A stretch of 64,000 nucleotides of DNA from a virus (IMGVR_UViG_3300009537_002640:124001-188000), one strand, 5' to 3'. Shown: positions 8,733 to 19,448, counted from the first letter of the stretch. Numbers and translations are program-made. The notes: generated by a model from the letters alone, not told the origin.

Positions 8733-11700
8733 TTATAAAACATCACCTACTGATGCCGAAAGTGGAGTGCTCGTGCCATCCACATTAGATATATTACCTG
8801 CTATAGAATAGCTGGAAGTTACAACTCTTACATGATTGAATGATATGGTGGGATTAACTCCTTGCCCAGTGCCACCATCCACAGATGTAGAGTTTAGTAT
8901 TCTTACTCTAGGAACAAAATCGAAAAGTCCATTGTTAGTTATGTGAAGTTGCCCTATTGGAATGGAGACAACATATCTTTCTACCACAGAATTAGATGGC
9001 AAAACGCCTGTAAAAATAGTCTTCACTCGTGCATATTCTTCAGACACGGTTGTGGTAGAGGTTCCTGACTCCACCGCTATTCCTAATTCCACATGCACGG
9101 TACCACTTACTCCAAATGGCTGTGTGCCGGTTGCATCAGCGTACTCTGCTTCAGCAAAAACATTAATGTGAGTCATGCCTACAGATTTAAAAACAGAAGT
9201 CTTTATGGTGTCTGGGTCACTAAACTCAAATCGCCTACTGGAGATGAATGGATTAAGCCCTCCACTAAATCCTCTGGCATGTAGCGTGGTAGTGTCACCA
9301 GCCAGTCCGGTTGGTATGTAAACAAACCCGTCATTGTTTCCAGGGTCGAGGCTTGCTAAATATCCATCGCCATTTGAACTAGATGCGGTGGCTTCTGTGA
9401 AACCCCACATACTGCCTGAAACAGATTCTTCAACCCTATCTATTCTCGCATTCAAGTCTGTTTGTAGGTCTAGAACCCTCTTATCAAGCTTTCCTACAAT
9501 CAGCCGTCTGTCTGTGAAGTAACCATCAAGCTCTGTTCCGGTAGTTTCAAATTGAACTAATGGAACCAGGCCGCGATTATCTCCATACGAATCACCCTCT
9601 GTTAAGTCCTCAAAAGTAAATCCTGGGTCAAACTCATGCTTTAATATGAACTTGCCGTTTCTATCTAATAATAACAAACGAGATGCTGCGCTTAAGTTAT
9701 GTAGTTCTAGTGTTTGAGTTTCTACTTCTACTATGCGCCCGTCGACTAAAGCCCTACCACCCCTAATCCTAAAAGATGTTTGGTCATAATCTACAACGGT
9801 AAAGCCATCTATAACCCCATTGTTTCTGATATATGAAAGAGCCTTTTCCAATGGAGTCTTTGCCAGTGCGTCTTCGGTGCTATTATCAAGTGCGGCACCT
9901 TGAAGGCGTTTGTCTACTACAAACTTCAGCTGTGGTCTATTGCTAGAGATGAAGTTTCCGGCGTGATGCACAGAACCCACATGTAATCTATCTGCCTCTT
10001 TTCCTGAAGTTAATACGTTGAAATTCTCTCTAGCTGTGGATGGTACGTCATGGACTTCAAAAATAGCACTGTGCTTATTGTCAGGAGCATATACTTTCAG
10101 CTGACCCCTATATGTGGCTGACGGAATGGCAACCGGTAGGCCACCAAAGTTATTTTCGTGGAACTGTATCTCGCTATTATCAGTGACTTGCCATTCTACG
10201 TTTGCTGTAGGGAAACCGTCCGACACAGATATAGGTGTAACGCCACTTATGGGCTGATATGAAACCCTCCTACTTTTGGTTACTTTTCCGTAGCCGTCGC
10301 CAACATACTCTACAAAGATATCGAATATTTCTCCATTAGCTGTATTTTCAAAGTTAACAGAGTCGGCTACTATTTCCAGATCGAACTCTCCATTTTGAAT
10401 ATCAGCACTAAGAGTAATAGACTGATTGTTTGGGTAACCTATGATATAGTGAGTTCCGTTATCTGTAGGAGTAGTACTGTGGTTTGTGATGTTAACTAAA
10501 ACCCTACCTTCGTTTCCTATAGTAAGGCCATAGTCAGCCAGGTTGCCCAAGCCTAAAGCCAAAGTGTTTAGTGGCTTAACTATGTGTGAGTGTTTTATTT
10601 TCACCAATGATTGTAAGTCGGTTACCTTAGCACCACCAACAAATCCAGCATGTGCCCCGCCTGGCCATGTAAATACGGTAGATGTGACATCTCCGAAACC
10701 TAACGCTGTAGCAGCTGAGAACTGAACAGTGTTATCTATTTGTATAGTGAACTCTTCACCAGGAATAGTATGAGCTATAGTTAACTGTCCGTTGGTGTTG
10801 TAAGCAGATATTGGGTAGTGGTCTTCACAACCCTGGGCCTTGATGTTAATTGCTTCTACTACTTGGTCTAATGTAATCTCATTTGCTAACAACGCTGATT
10901 CAGACGAGCTGGGTATTAAGGCAGAGAAGTTGACATCTAGAGGGCCGCGATCGACGCCTCCTGCTTGTATCCTTAAAACATTGCTCTGGCCAACTCGCAT
11001 AGCTCTGAAGTCTATGCCTTTACTGGTAACCCTGGCAACATTAGGTCTCATAACCTGCATTACCTGGGTAGATTTGCTCAGTTCAGTTTGGAATATGGTA
11101 GGAGCCAAAGTCGTGTGAGCGAGGTTTCCTTGGTCACCAACTTCTCCTCGGTCATTCAAGCCTATTCCATTTTGATGAAGATTATCTTGGTGGTCTTCTG
11201 AAGTTCCGCTACTCAAGACGTCTAATTCTACCAAAGCCTCTTGAACGTCATCGGCACTGAAATTAATGAACTCATCATTTACAGATATGCCTGATGCCCT
11301 GTGTGCTCCAGTAGTTGATTCTTCGTGTGCAGTGAAAGCATTGTTAACTACGTGTAAGGCTGTTTCTACATCGTCACTACTACGAATAGGGTCCACAAGG
11401 TCAATCATGTAACCATCGTGCCTGTTTCCTAGACCCAAAAAGTGATTAATAGTTTGCGCAGTGAAAGCATTGAATGCTGTACGAAGAGCATCTATGTCAA
11501 TTACATTTGATGTTATTCTTCCACTTAAAGATGCTGTAGAGTAATCCAAATCCAGCTTGCTCTCTAAAACCCCGGCGTTGCTTCCTATATGTACATTCGT
11601 AATTGGAAGTGTAACCAGTCCTCGTTTAGATAATGCTGATGCTTTAATATCACCATTAGCATCTAGAGAACGATTAATACGGTCAACTAAAGTTGCAGTA

Positions 11701-11855
11701 TTGCCTTGTGGGTTTTTCCCCAATGTGCGTTCAATTGCGAACACAGCATCACGCAAGGAGTTTATTGCATCTCCGCCAATTTCGGTTACATTATTATCTA
11801 CGCGAGGGAGTTCGACATCGCTATCAAACTCGCCAGGATAAGAGGATTTACTCAT
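8733..11855 (-). CDS. Tail fibre or baseplate protein, paralogue of the 1702-aa spike (1040 aa)
   Basis: Residues 1-115 nearly match the N-terminus of the downstream 1702-residue protein (PRVDNNVTEIGGDAINSLRD, TLVDRINRSLDANG, ESKLDLDYSTASLSGRI). Later shared blocks include PISAYNTNGQLTIAHTIPGE (residues about 350-370) and GGRALVDGRIVEVETQTL (about 690). The paralogy ends before the C-terminus: here the last 200 residues form a beta-sandwich-like domain (HINVFAEAEYA, YVVSIPIGQLHI, ISFNHVRVVTSSYS) instead of a beta-helix. There are four DGY tripeptides. The pattern suggests two receptor-facing proteins that use the same attachment site but different tips. The start at 11855 lies just after the TGA of the upstream gene (TGAATGAATGAG); the ATG in the first of those repeats opens only a 4-codon frame. 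Confidence 0.75.
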   Translation of the reverse strand: MSKSSYPGEFDSDVELPRVDNNVTEIGGDAINSLRDAVFAIERTLGKNPQGNTATLVDRINRSLDANGDIKASALSKRGLVTLPITNVHIGSNAGVLESKLDLDYSTASLSGRITSNVIDIDALRTAFNAFTAQTINHFLGLGNRHDGYMIDLVDPIRSSDDVETALHVVNNAFTAHEESTTGAHRASGISVNDEFINFSADDVQEALVELDVLSSGTSEDHQDNLHQNGIGLNDRGEVGDQGNLAHTTLAPTIFQTELSKSTQVMQVMRPNVARVTSKGIDFRAMRVGQSNVLRIQAGGVDRGPLDVNFSALIPSSSESALLANEITLDQVVEAINIKAQGCEDHYPISAYNTNGQLTIAHTIPGEEFTIQIDNTVQFSAATALGFGDVTSTVFTWPGGAHAGFVGGAKVTDLQSLVKIKHSHIVKPLNTLALGLGNLADYGLTIGNEGRVLVNITNHSTTPTDNGTHYIIGYPNNQSITLSADIQNGEFDLEIVADSVNFENTANGEIFDIFVEYVGDGYGKVTKSRRVSYQPISGVTPISVSDGFPTANVEWQVTDNSEIQFHENNFGGLPVAIPSATYRGQLKVYAPDNKHSAIFEVHDVPSTARENFNVLTSGKEADRLHVGSVHHAGNFISSNRPQLKFVVDKRLQGAALDNSTEDALAKTPLEKALSYIRNNGVIDGFTVVDYDQTSFRIRGGRALVDGRIVEVETQTLELHNLSAASRLLLLDRNGKFILKHEFDPGFTFEDLTEGDSYGDNRGLVPLVQFETTGTELDGYFTDRRLIVGKLDKRVLDLQTDLNARIDRVEESVSGSMWGFTEATASSSNGDGYLASLDPGNNDGFVYIPTGLAGDTTTLHARGFSGGLNPFISSRRFEFSDPDTIKTSVFKSVGMTHINVFAEAEYADATGTQPFGVSGTVHVELGIAVESGTSTTTVSEEYARVKTIFTGVLPSNSVVERYVVSIPIGQLHITNNGLFDFVPRVRILNSTSVDGGTGQGVNPTISFNHVRVVTSSYSIAGNISNVDGTSTPLSASVGDVL

Positions 11856-11859
11856 TCAT

Positions 11860-12870
11860 TCACCATAAGTAGAATAGTAGGTCAATATTAAATGACCACT
11901 GGCTGCCAAAATATGCAAAGGGAGTTCCTGCTGAGGCGCCTATAGCAAAATTAAGCTCTCTGTCAAAGAAGGTAGGATTATATGATATGCCTATCCTTTG
12001 CTCCCATTTCTTAATGTCTTCAAAAGAAAACCCTGTATGGGTATTTATCCCTAAACCATTCCAGTTGAAAAACTCTACACCCAATCCCAACTTAAGATTC
12101 CCACTATCAGGAAATGCAGCAACAGACCCCAACACCACAGGCCGTAGTGTAAACAGGTCCGTCCAATTCCATTCTTCTTCAATTGAGGGTGGGTTTGAGT
12201 AGGTAAAGTCTGAATCTACGATATCAGCCTTCGCATTAGGAATGGGCTCGTATTCGCCTTGTTCGTTCTGTGTAACTTCACGTAAAACGAGGCGGCGAGT
12301 TTGCAGCGAGCCATCTTCTTGTTCGTAGACCTCACCATAGATCTTAAACACTTGCTCACTCTCGAATACTTCATCGCCCTCTTTGAAAATATTGGGGTCC
12401 TTTAGTCGAAACCTCTTAAGAGTATCCTCCCAGTTATAACTGATAATACAATTGTCAGATACACCCTGACATTTATCGCCTTCAGTTTCAACTACTACAG
12501 TTGTTGTACCTCCCTGCAACTGTTGTCGTAAATCAGCTATAGTTCGGTCCATACTCTTAATCTTTAGCTTGTGGTCTTTAACGAACTTATCAAAATCTTT
12601 ATCTCGCTCTTCTTTAGCCTGTTTCCATTTTTCGGCAAGGTCTTCTTGAGTAACTAGTTTTGATTTCATTACTCCAAGTTCGTGTTTAGCTTCTTGTAGC
12701 TCACGTTCTTTATCAGAAAGCTGCCCCTGTACTTGTCTCTGGTATGTTTCCCACTTTTCATTGGTTCTTCTATTTTCACAATCACGGGCCCAGAGACCTC
12801 CACCGAGCATGATTGCCATTAGTGCATATAGGAAGTATTTATTTCCTAAAGCAGTCAATAAAGCTTGCAT
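11860..12870 (-). CDS. Membrane-anchored coiled-coil protein with beta-barrel-like C-terminus (spanin-like)
   Basis: Residues about 10-28 (YFLYALMAIMLGGGLWA) form one N-terminal membrane segment. A charged helix of about 100 residues follows (NEKWETYQRQVQGQLSDKER onward) and resembles the periplasmic coiled coil of inner-membrane spanins and Rz. Two Cys lie near residues 130-145. Residues about 235-336 contain alternating strands with Gly and aromatic residues (LKLGLGVEFFNWNGLGINTH, RIGISYNPTFF) and end in Trp (NIDLLFYLW). A terminal aromatic is typical of outer-membrane beta-barrel proteins. Known spanins bridge the inner and outer membranes; here one chain could have an inner-membrane anchor, a rod and a barrel-like tail, which is inference. 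AAGGAGA precedes the ATG. It lies between two spike genes and has no DGY. It may instead be a virion or membrane protein unrelated to lysis. Confidence 0.6.
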   Translation of the reverse strand: MQALLTALGNKYFLYALMAIMLGGGLWARDCENRRTNEKWETYQRQVQGQLSDKERELQEAKHELGVMKSKLVTQEDLAEKWKQAKEERDKDFDKFVKDHKLKIKSMDRTIADLRQQLQGGTTTVVVETEGDKCQGVSDNCIISYNWEDTLKRFRLKDPNIFKEGDEVFESEQVFKIYGEVYEQEDGSLQTRRLVLREVTQNEQGEYEPIPNAKADIVDSDFTYSNPPSIEEEWNWTDLFTLRPVVLGSVAAFPDSGNLKLGLGVEFFNWNGLGINTHTGFSFEDIKKWEQRIGISYNPTFFDRELNFAIGASAGTPFAYFGSQWSFNIDLLFYLW

Positions 12871-12891
12871 AATCTTTCTCCTTAATCATTC

Positions 12892-15800
12892 TTAATAGTT
12901 ACTACCAACAGTAGTGCCTGTATTTGCTCCCGATGCATTGCCCCAACCTATAGCATGGTTAGTGAAGGTTATGCCTGAATATGAACTAAACAGGTTTAGT
13001 GCAACCAACAGTTCGGATTCGATTCCACCTCCGTGACCACTTGTAGGCACAGAGAATGAGTCTAGTAAGCTTAGCCCACCAGTCATAGCATTACCTACAA
13101 TAACAACGCCATCCAATTCAGAAGAACCTGAAGAGGTATCTAGAGTGAGTGAACCAGGACCAGAGTTTCCAGTGAACATCAGGCCCTGCATTTCATTTGC
13201 AGATGTGCCGCCGACAGTTAGACTTGTTGCAATAACGTTCCCTACCCAAGATGAATAGGTGAAGTTATCAGTTCCACCAGATGCTGTCCTGGTAAATGTT
13301 ACCGCTCCCTGGCATACATTACCATTGAAAGCTATTCTATTGAGAGCAGGATTGTCGCTCGTGCTAAGCGTAAATGTACTTAGAAAAGTATTATTTGAGC
13401 AGTTAATATCTAGCCACCCCTCAGTCGTAACAGTTCCCTCAAACACATTGGAGTTAATCAATGTATCAGACAACATATCTGAGAATATAGTAGTGGACGC
13501 CGCATGATTGTCAGAAAACCTAGAAGTAGTTAATGAACCAATAGTGACGGTACTGAGACTATTACTAGTTATATTAGAATCGGTGCTATTGCCGCGCAAG
13601 GTGCATGCCCCCGATATCCTGTTACCAGTTATTGTACTGCTCAGAATTGTCAATGTAGCGGCATTACGACCAGCGCTAGCTACTAACAGATCTGAAGCTA
13701 TTGCATTGTTGCTTATAGATGAAGCTTCTATTGCCCTAACTCCAGTAGTACCAGTAAGCGAGGACGCTATAATCATATCCGCACCTATCGTGTTGTCATT
13801 GATAGTGCTACGTATTACAGAACCGGTGGTGCCTGTAGTGTTATTTATGGTTAGATCTATACCTATATGGTTGCCAGTTATAGTGCTATCAGTTACTGAT
13901 ACAATATTATCGCCACTAGTTATAGTTACATTGCCACCGAAAGTATTGTGTGACACTATGCTATCTAACATAGCATAATCGTCTAAAGTAGTGAAAGAGG
14001 CGGCACTAGTAATCCTATTATTGGAAACCACAGAATATATCAAACATCCGGATGAGCCACTACCTGTACCGGCAGTATTAGATACTGTGAGAGTGCTTAC
14101 AAATGTATTATTAGACATAACTGATTCATACAAGTTACCCAACGAGCCGAAAGCGGTAGAAAATGATGCAGTGCTTTCGCATGTATTCCCTATAAAGCCA
14201 GACCTGTATAACACACCGCCAAATGTAAATGTACCTGAAAACACATTGTTAGCAATCTTAACCGCATTGTAAGTATAGCTACCAGATGAGGAGCCAAATG
14301 TGCCCCCAACATTATTGTTGGCTATAATAGTGTCATCTACATTAGACGTAGCTAAACCAAAATTACCAATTATGGTATTTCCATTTATTACTGAATCAGC
14401 AATAGTGCTACTGAAAGTTAAAGATGCCAATGAATTAGATGATAGCGTTAGATAACTAGATGCACCTAAAGACAAGCTCGTAGGAAAATCGTTCCCGCTT
14501 ATATTAGCACGAGTCAATGTCCCAAAGCTTGTAGCGGTAACAAAATTATTACCTCCTATATTAGCATCGGTTAAAGTACCAGTGATACTTGTGGTACCAG
14601 TTTCAATCTCATTGCCTATAAACACCAAATAGTCAATAGCGGTGCCTATAGTGAGACCGTCCATATTGTTGCCCACTACAACAACATTATCTTGGCTAAT
14701 GGTAGCACTCAAAGTCATAGTGCCATCTATGTTGTTATTGCTGAGAACTGTGTTGTTCTGGGAAGACCCATCAATCACCAAATCAGTACCTATTCTGTTG
14801 TTAGTTATAGATACAGCAGTTAAGGTGCTACCGGTACTAAAATCAAGAGTCAATATATCATTGCTATCAAATACTGTATCACTAATAGCCCCAGTTAATG
14901 TTGCAGATGACATTAACCTATTGTTAGAGAATACAATGTCATCCATAGCCTGAGATGTAGAAAATGCGGTCGAAATAGAGTTACCTTCAAACACAGATGA
15001 TGTCATACCACCATTAACTGTTAAAGTCCCAAGTATTATATTGTTCGCAAATGTAGTTCCCTGGGTAATACCGCCATCTAAAACCAATGTGCCCGCGCCA
15101 TCAGCACCTATCATGTTACCTACACATACCGAACCTCTGAGTTCACCAAGTGTGCTTGTGCCATCAGTTGTATTTCCTTCTATAATAGAACCTACCAAAG
15201 TACCATTAGCTGTAAACGAATCGCACACATTGTTTACAATTTCAATCTTATTGTAGGTAACCTGGTCATCAGGTCTTCCGGTAGGAGCTACAACAATAGC
15301 ACTGCTAACCCTGTTATTAGATATAGTACTATCTGTCACAAAGTATGCTGGATCACTTGCTACATTAGTCATACCTTGTGCTATCAACATACTTCCGCCA
15401 ATAACGTTCCCATCTATCAATGAATCGTCAATTAAGGTCTCAGGAGTAGCTGAGCTAACGCCATAATCTATATCAAAGTTTCCAGACACATAGTTACTAG
15501 ACAGGGTTGATTCTTTAAGAGCCAAACTACTCAATGAATTATCGCTAGCCTCTATAAAAAAGTTTCCTGTTATAATGTTGTCAGAGATGTGCGATTTTTG
15601 TAAAACGGCATGTGAAGCATCTGATGTTCCACTTATCACCACAACATTATTTGGGGCACCAGCATTGTCTCCTATCATATTACCAGATATAGAGGAATTA
15701 AGTATAGTATCGTTAGTACTGGTACAATTTATATCTAGTACTCCGCTTACATGACAATTGCGGAAGTGAGAATTTGTCATTACAGTTGTTGATGCAGTAA

Positions 15801-18800
15801 AATCTACTTCGGTCACATCTAATTCGCAATTCTCAACAGTAGAGTCTGTTAAGGAAGTAAAAGTAATCAAATCTCCGCTACCCCATGCGACATTGGTATC
15901 CATTACACAATCTGACACTTTTGATCTATTTAGGGTAGAGAAATTAATACTTTGCCCAGAACCTATAAGAAGACGATTGTCAGTAAACAAAACGTCAGTA
16001 AATGAACCGAAATTCATATCAGTTGTAGCGGAAGTAGACTCGAATACATTAGAGGATATAGCTGAACTAGTAATAGCTCCAGCAAAATTGATTGCCGGAG
16101 TGCTACCACTATTTATTCCAGTATTTCCAGTAATTGTACTATTATCTACAATACTACCAAAACTCATGCTCTCTACAACATTATTGTTAACTGTAGAACT
16201 AGTAACACCATCACCTAAAGTCATGCTAGAGCGAGAGATGTTATCATTCACGTGTGATGTGGTTATAGTACCACTTAATGAAACGGTGCCAGCATCATTA
16301 GATGTAACCTCTGAATCTAATAAGGTGCTAGATGATAGAGTATCAGATACTACGTTGTTTGATAATTTACTATCAGTCAGGGTACCAAGGGCTAAGTTTC
16401 CACCCACAGAGCAGTTTGATATAACTGAATCAGTGAGATTACTAACAGTCATGGTGCCACCAACTTGATTGCCAATAGCTGTAGATTTATTCCATGTTGT
16501 GTTATTCCAAGTACCACCTATAGTGTTGTTAGACATGGTACTTTGGTTAGAAGTAGTGAAAGAAAGGGCACCTGTGATGGCATTTCCATTTAGTGTAGAG
16601 TCATCAAATGATGAATTAAATGTTAAATAACCATCAATATTATTATCAGACATAACCACATTAGTAAAGTCTGAGTTCATCAACATGCCAAATGCATAAA
16701 CATTATTATCATTAAGAACGCTCTGAGTTAGGTCTCCATCAAACTCTATAAAAGGAGCAGAGTTATTTGCAAAAATCAAATTATCGGAAACAGGAGTAAT
16801 CTGAATAGACTCATAAGCCTTGTTGCCAAGAACACTAGAGTCGGTAATAGGACCACCTCCGACGAACAAAATATCAGTTGCATTATTTTCTACTACCAAT
16901 TTAGTAGTAGAAGCTTGTGCCCCCAGCGTGCCTGTACCAAATACTCTAATATAACTGCCGCTATATTTAAGCTCATTGTCTGTAATAGAGACACCATCTA
17001 GACGATAATTTTGTCCACCGGCATCTGAATCCAAGAAACCAATATGCCCAACATCTTCGAAAACATTACCTGACACAATCACATTCTGTAAAGTTAAAGT
17101 TCCAGAGACAACATCGGTAGGCATAAATTGAATATCTCCGTTGCCAGTTATTATGTTGCCACTCACAACTATATTTCTTGTAACAAAATCGGTCGCTATA
17201 GATACTTCTGGTTTCAATATTCGAATATGATTGGTGCGATTCTCGTTAAATCTTATGTTGTTGAGGAACCAAGACGACTCCAATCTAACGCCTCTAGCTC
17301 CAACAAACTTATTATTGCTGAAATCTATATTACTAAATGTGGCCCAATTTGGAGGATCAGCTTGGTCATGGAACAATACATTTCCATGGAGCAAGTTACC
17401 TGAAACATTTAGATGATTAACATGCAATACCGCATTGCCACCTACAGTTCCAAATACTACAGCATTATCAGGATGACTAAAAGAATTTCCTACTATGGTG
17501 GCGTCCACGACATCAATATCACTAACAGCAGCAGTAGCATCTGTACCAATCAATACTGGTTGCTCACAAATATTATTCTCTAGGTGTAATCCTTTAACAA
17601 CATATCCGCCTGTACCAGTTAAATTACATGCTATTTGCAAATCATTGAAGAATTGATTGTTAGTCAAACGAAGATTAAGGATATTTTCTCCTACAGATGT
17701 TCCGTTTCCATTAACAGTAACTGGGCCAGAAAATGTGCTTCCATCTACCGATGTATTGCTAACACTATTAGGGATGCTCAATTTACCAGCTGAAATGTGA
17801 CTAAGTGAAGAATCTTCTACATACCCATCCAGGGTAATGTCTCCCAACATATCGCCAGAAAAACTACATCCGGTTAGTCCTTCATATGCAATTAGTGTAT
17901 CTATAGCATTTCCTCTAAAGACAGAATCGGTCATATGATAAACTTCAAGAGTACCAACACCGCTGTTATCTACAAATCTAGCCTGGTGCATTCCATCTTG
18001 AGCACGAACCCTGATGTCTTGCTCATTGCTCATAACATTGTTCGATACACTAAGCTTCTCTATCAATTTAGCTCGATTACTAGAAAGATATATAGCATAT
18101 CCGTCGTGAGTGCCAAAATCGTTATGCTCTACTTTAAAATCGTCCAAACTGTATTGCCCATTAATTCCAGACCACAAGCTCTCAGTTATATAAGTAACCC
18201 TGTTGCCAGTAGAATATGGTCTAAAGACATTGTTTTTGATTAGGAAGTTGCGATATACTGCTGTGCTACCCAATGTACTCACTGGGTCAAGCTCTATAGC
18301 AGATTCAGTTTGAGTTGATACGTAGAAATAGTTGTCGGATATATCTACACTCTCTAGAAGCTCGTTTGATGTATCGACATTGATTCGAATCATGCCACGA
18401 GTACCAGTAGTGGGCACCCCATATATAGTCAGTCCTTTGATAGCTGATGAACCACCAAAGATACGGAAAGCTGCTGCGGTTTCTGGTTTGGTAATGCGAG
18501 CACGGTGACTCAAACCAACAACTCTTACATTTGCAGGAATATGCACGGTGGATTCATAGGTATAGTTTCCTTCTTTGACGTATACAGTTCCGCCAAGTGT
18601 AGCTAATGAATCTACAGCCATTTGCATAACAGAGCTGGTTGGCCCATAGTAGTTACCGTAACTGTCTGTACCATCTCCAACTGTAACAATATTTACATCA
18701 TCTGCATCGACCAGGGTTGGGCCAGTGTATCTATAGAAAGTAGCGAATAGGCTGAACCTACCGCTTGCATTTGTTGTACCATCTCTGTCGCCGAACACAT

Positions 18801-19434
18801 TAAATGGATTAAATACACTACCCTCCCCGCTTATTGGTGAACCAGTTAGTCTAACTATACCATTTGCATAGTCAACAGTCCAACGTGCGTCACTACCAAT
18901 TCCATTTTGAGCTGTAGGGTCAGCAGTGATTGGAATAGCTCCATAGCCTACGTATGCATCTAGAGTTCCACCATTATCATAAGCGGGGAATAATGCCAGT
19001 TCGAAACCACGAGTTGTGACGTCATCATCGGCTGCGTGACCTCTGCCGGGAGACAAATCAGGTGGCACCAAATGCTTTATGCGCACTCGTTCTACATCTA
19101 CCGGGTCATCAGACTCGGGAACGGAATGAACTGCCATGAATGTTTGTGAACTTTGAGTATCATCTATACTTGAAGATGGGACAGAATACAGTAATGTTTT
19201 ATTGTGACGAGTTGCAACAGCACCGCCACCGTATCCATCGTCGCCGTAATCAGGAGAGGCAAAATTACTTAGAGCAGTAGGGGTCTCACTGAAGATATCA
19301 TCTCTTAGTACAATAGTAGATGTACCAAAAGGCTCTTCGTGAACGGAGTAATCAGGACCCAGCGTATTTGCTTTACGCTGAGCAAGCTTATCTGCTAAAG
19401 CAATTTTTTCCTTTTCCAAGTCAGTAGTTGACAT
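12892..19434 (-). CDS. Giant parallel beta-helix tailspike-like protein (2180 aa)
   Basis: The N-terminal 290 residues include a short helix (DLEKEKIALADKLAQRKA) and beta-rich segments. At about residue 290 the typical pectate-lyase-like entry appears (LGGTVYVKEGNYTYESTVHI, then PANVRVVG). From there to about residue 2150 the chain is a nearly continuous series of coils of about 19-25 residues, with Asn/Gly turns and Ser/Thr strands, for example DSTISNNRVSSA, SVFEGNSISTAF and SKLSNNVVSDTL. This is the largest uninterrupted beta-helix signature in the window, many times longer than usual tailspikes with about a dozen coils. There are four DGY and one DAY. GGAGAGAG precedes the ATG. A cell-surface adhesin or glycan-binding spike is most likely; no hydrolase site was recognised. 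Confidence 0.8.
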   Translation of the reverse strand: MSTTDLEKEKIALADKLAQRKANTLGPDYSVHEEPFGTSTIVLRDDIFSETPTALSNFASPDYGDDGYGGGAVATRHNKTLLYSVPSSSIDDTQSSQTFMAVHSVPESDDPVDVERVRIKHLVPPDLSPGRGHAADDDVTTRGFELALFPAYDNGGTLDAYVGYGAIPITADPTAQNGIGSDARWTVDYANGIVRLTGSPISGEGSVFNPFNVFGDRDGTTNASGRFSLFATFYRYTGPTLVDADDVNIVTVGDGTDSYGNYYGPTSSVMQMAVDSLATLGGTVYVKEGNYTYESTVHIPANVRVVGLSHRARITKPETAAAFRIFGGSSAIKGLTIYGVPTTGTRGMIRINVDTSNELLESVDISDNYFYVSTQTESAIELDPVSTLGSTAVYRNFLIKNNVFRPYSTGNRVTYITESLWSGINGQYSLDDFKVEHNDFGTHDGYAIYLSSNRAKLIEKLSVSNNVMSNEQDIRVRAQDGMHQARFVDNSGVGTLEVYHMTDSVFRGNAIDTLIAYEGLTGCSFSGDMLGDITLDGYVEDSSLSHISAGKLSIPNSVSNTSVDGSTFSGPVTVNGNGTSVGENILNLRLTNNQFFNDLQIACNLTGTGGYVVKGLHLENNICEQPVLIGTDATAAVSDIDVVDATIVGNSFSHPDNAVVFGTVGGNAVLHVNHLNVSGNLLHGNVLFHDQADPPNWATFSNIDFSNNKFVGARGVRLESSWFLNNIRFNENRTNHIRILKPEVSIATDFVTRNIVVSGNIITGNGDIQFMPTDVVSGTLTLQNVIVSGNVFEDVGHIGFLDSDAGGQNYRLDGVSITDNELKYSGSYIRVFGTGTLGAQASTTKLVVENNATDILFVGGGPITDSSVLGNKAYESIQITPVSDNLIFANNSAPFIEFDGDLTQSVLNDNNVYAFGMLMNSDFTNVVMSDNNIDGYLTFNSSFDDSTLNGNAITGALSFTTSNQSTMSNNTIGGTWNNTTWNKSTAIGNQVGGTMTVSNLTDSVISNCSVGGNLALGTLTDSKLSNNVVSDTLSSSTLLDSEVTSNDAGTVSLSGTITTSHVNDNISRSSMTLGDGVTSSTVNNNVVESMSFGSIVDNSTITGNTGINSGSTPAINFAGAITSSAISSNVFESTSATTDMNFGSFTDVLFTDNRLLIGSGQSINFSTLNRSKVSDCVMDTNVAWGSGDLITFTSLTDSTVENCELDVTEVDFTASTTVMTNSHFRNCHVSGVLDINCTSTNDTILNSSISGNMIGDNAGAPNNVVVISGTSDASHAVLQKSHISDNIITGNFFIEASDNSLSSLALKESTLSSNYVSGNFDIDYGVSSATPETLIDDSLIDGNVIGGSMLIAQGMTNVASDPAYFVTDSTISNNRVSSAIVVAPTGRPDDQVTYNKIEIVNNVCDSFTANGTLVGSIIEGNTTDGTSTLGELRGSVCVGNMIGADGAGTLVLDGGITQGTTFANNIILGTLTVNGGMTSSVFEGNSISTAFSTSQAMDDIVFSNNRLMSSATLTGAISDTVFDSNDILTLDFSTGSTLTAVSITNNRIGTDLVIDGSSQNNTVLSNNNIDGTMTLSATISQDNVVVVGNNMDGLTIGTAIDYLVFIGNEIETGTTSITGTLTDANIGGNNFVTATSFGTLTRANISGNDFPTSLSLGASSYLTLSSNSLASLTFSSTIADSVINGNTIIGNFGLATSNVDDTIIANNNVGGTFGSSSGSYTYNAVKIANNVFSGTFTFGGVLYRSGFIGNTCESTASFSTAFGSLGNLYESVMSNNTFVSTLTVSNTAGTGSGSSGCLIYSVVSNNRITSAASFTTLDDYAMLDSIVSHNTFGGNVTITSGDNIVSVTDSTITGNHIGIDLTINNTTGTTGSVIRSTINDNTIGADMIIASSLTGTTGVRAIEASSISNNAIASDLLVASAGRNAATLTILSSTITGNRISGACTLRGNSTDSNITSNSLSTVTIGSLTTSRFSDNHAASTTIFSDMLSDTLINSNVFEGTVTTEGWLDINCSNNTFLSTFTLSTSDNPALNRIAFNGNVCQGAVTFTRTASGGTDNFTYSSWVGNVIATSLTVGGTSANEMQGLMFTGNSGPGSLTLDTSSGSSELDGVVIVGNAMTGGLSLLDSFSVPTSGHGGGIESELLVALNLFSSYSGITFTNHAIGWGNASGANTGTTVGSNY
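13050..18450 (-). repeat. Degenerate tandem repeat encoding beta-helix coils
   Basis: Within the 2180-residue gene a unit of roughly 60-72 bases recurs dozens of times, encoding coils of the pattern S-x-I-x-x-N-x-I/V-x-G. At DNA level the plus strand shows repeated variants of attgttgtt, actatcagt and aatgtacc. The copies are diverged, so this is a protein-fold repeat rather than a recent DNA duplication. The boundaries given are approximate. Confidence 0.6.
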
Positions 19435-19448
19435 TTACACTCTCTCCA

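Noticed and set aside
12892-19434. CRISPR-like or tandem DNA repeats in the beta-helix gene
   Set aside because: Units are degenerate at DNA level, have no constant spacer, and stay in frame; they encode protein coils.
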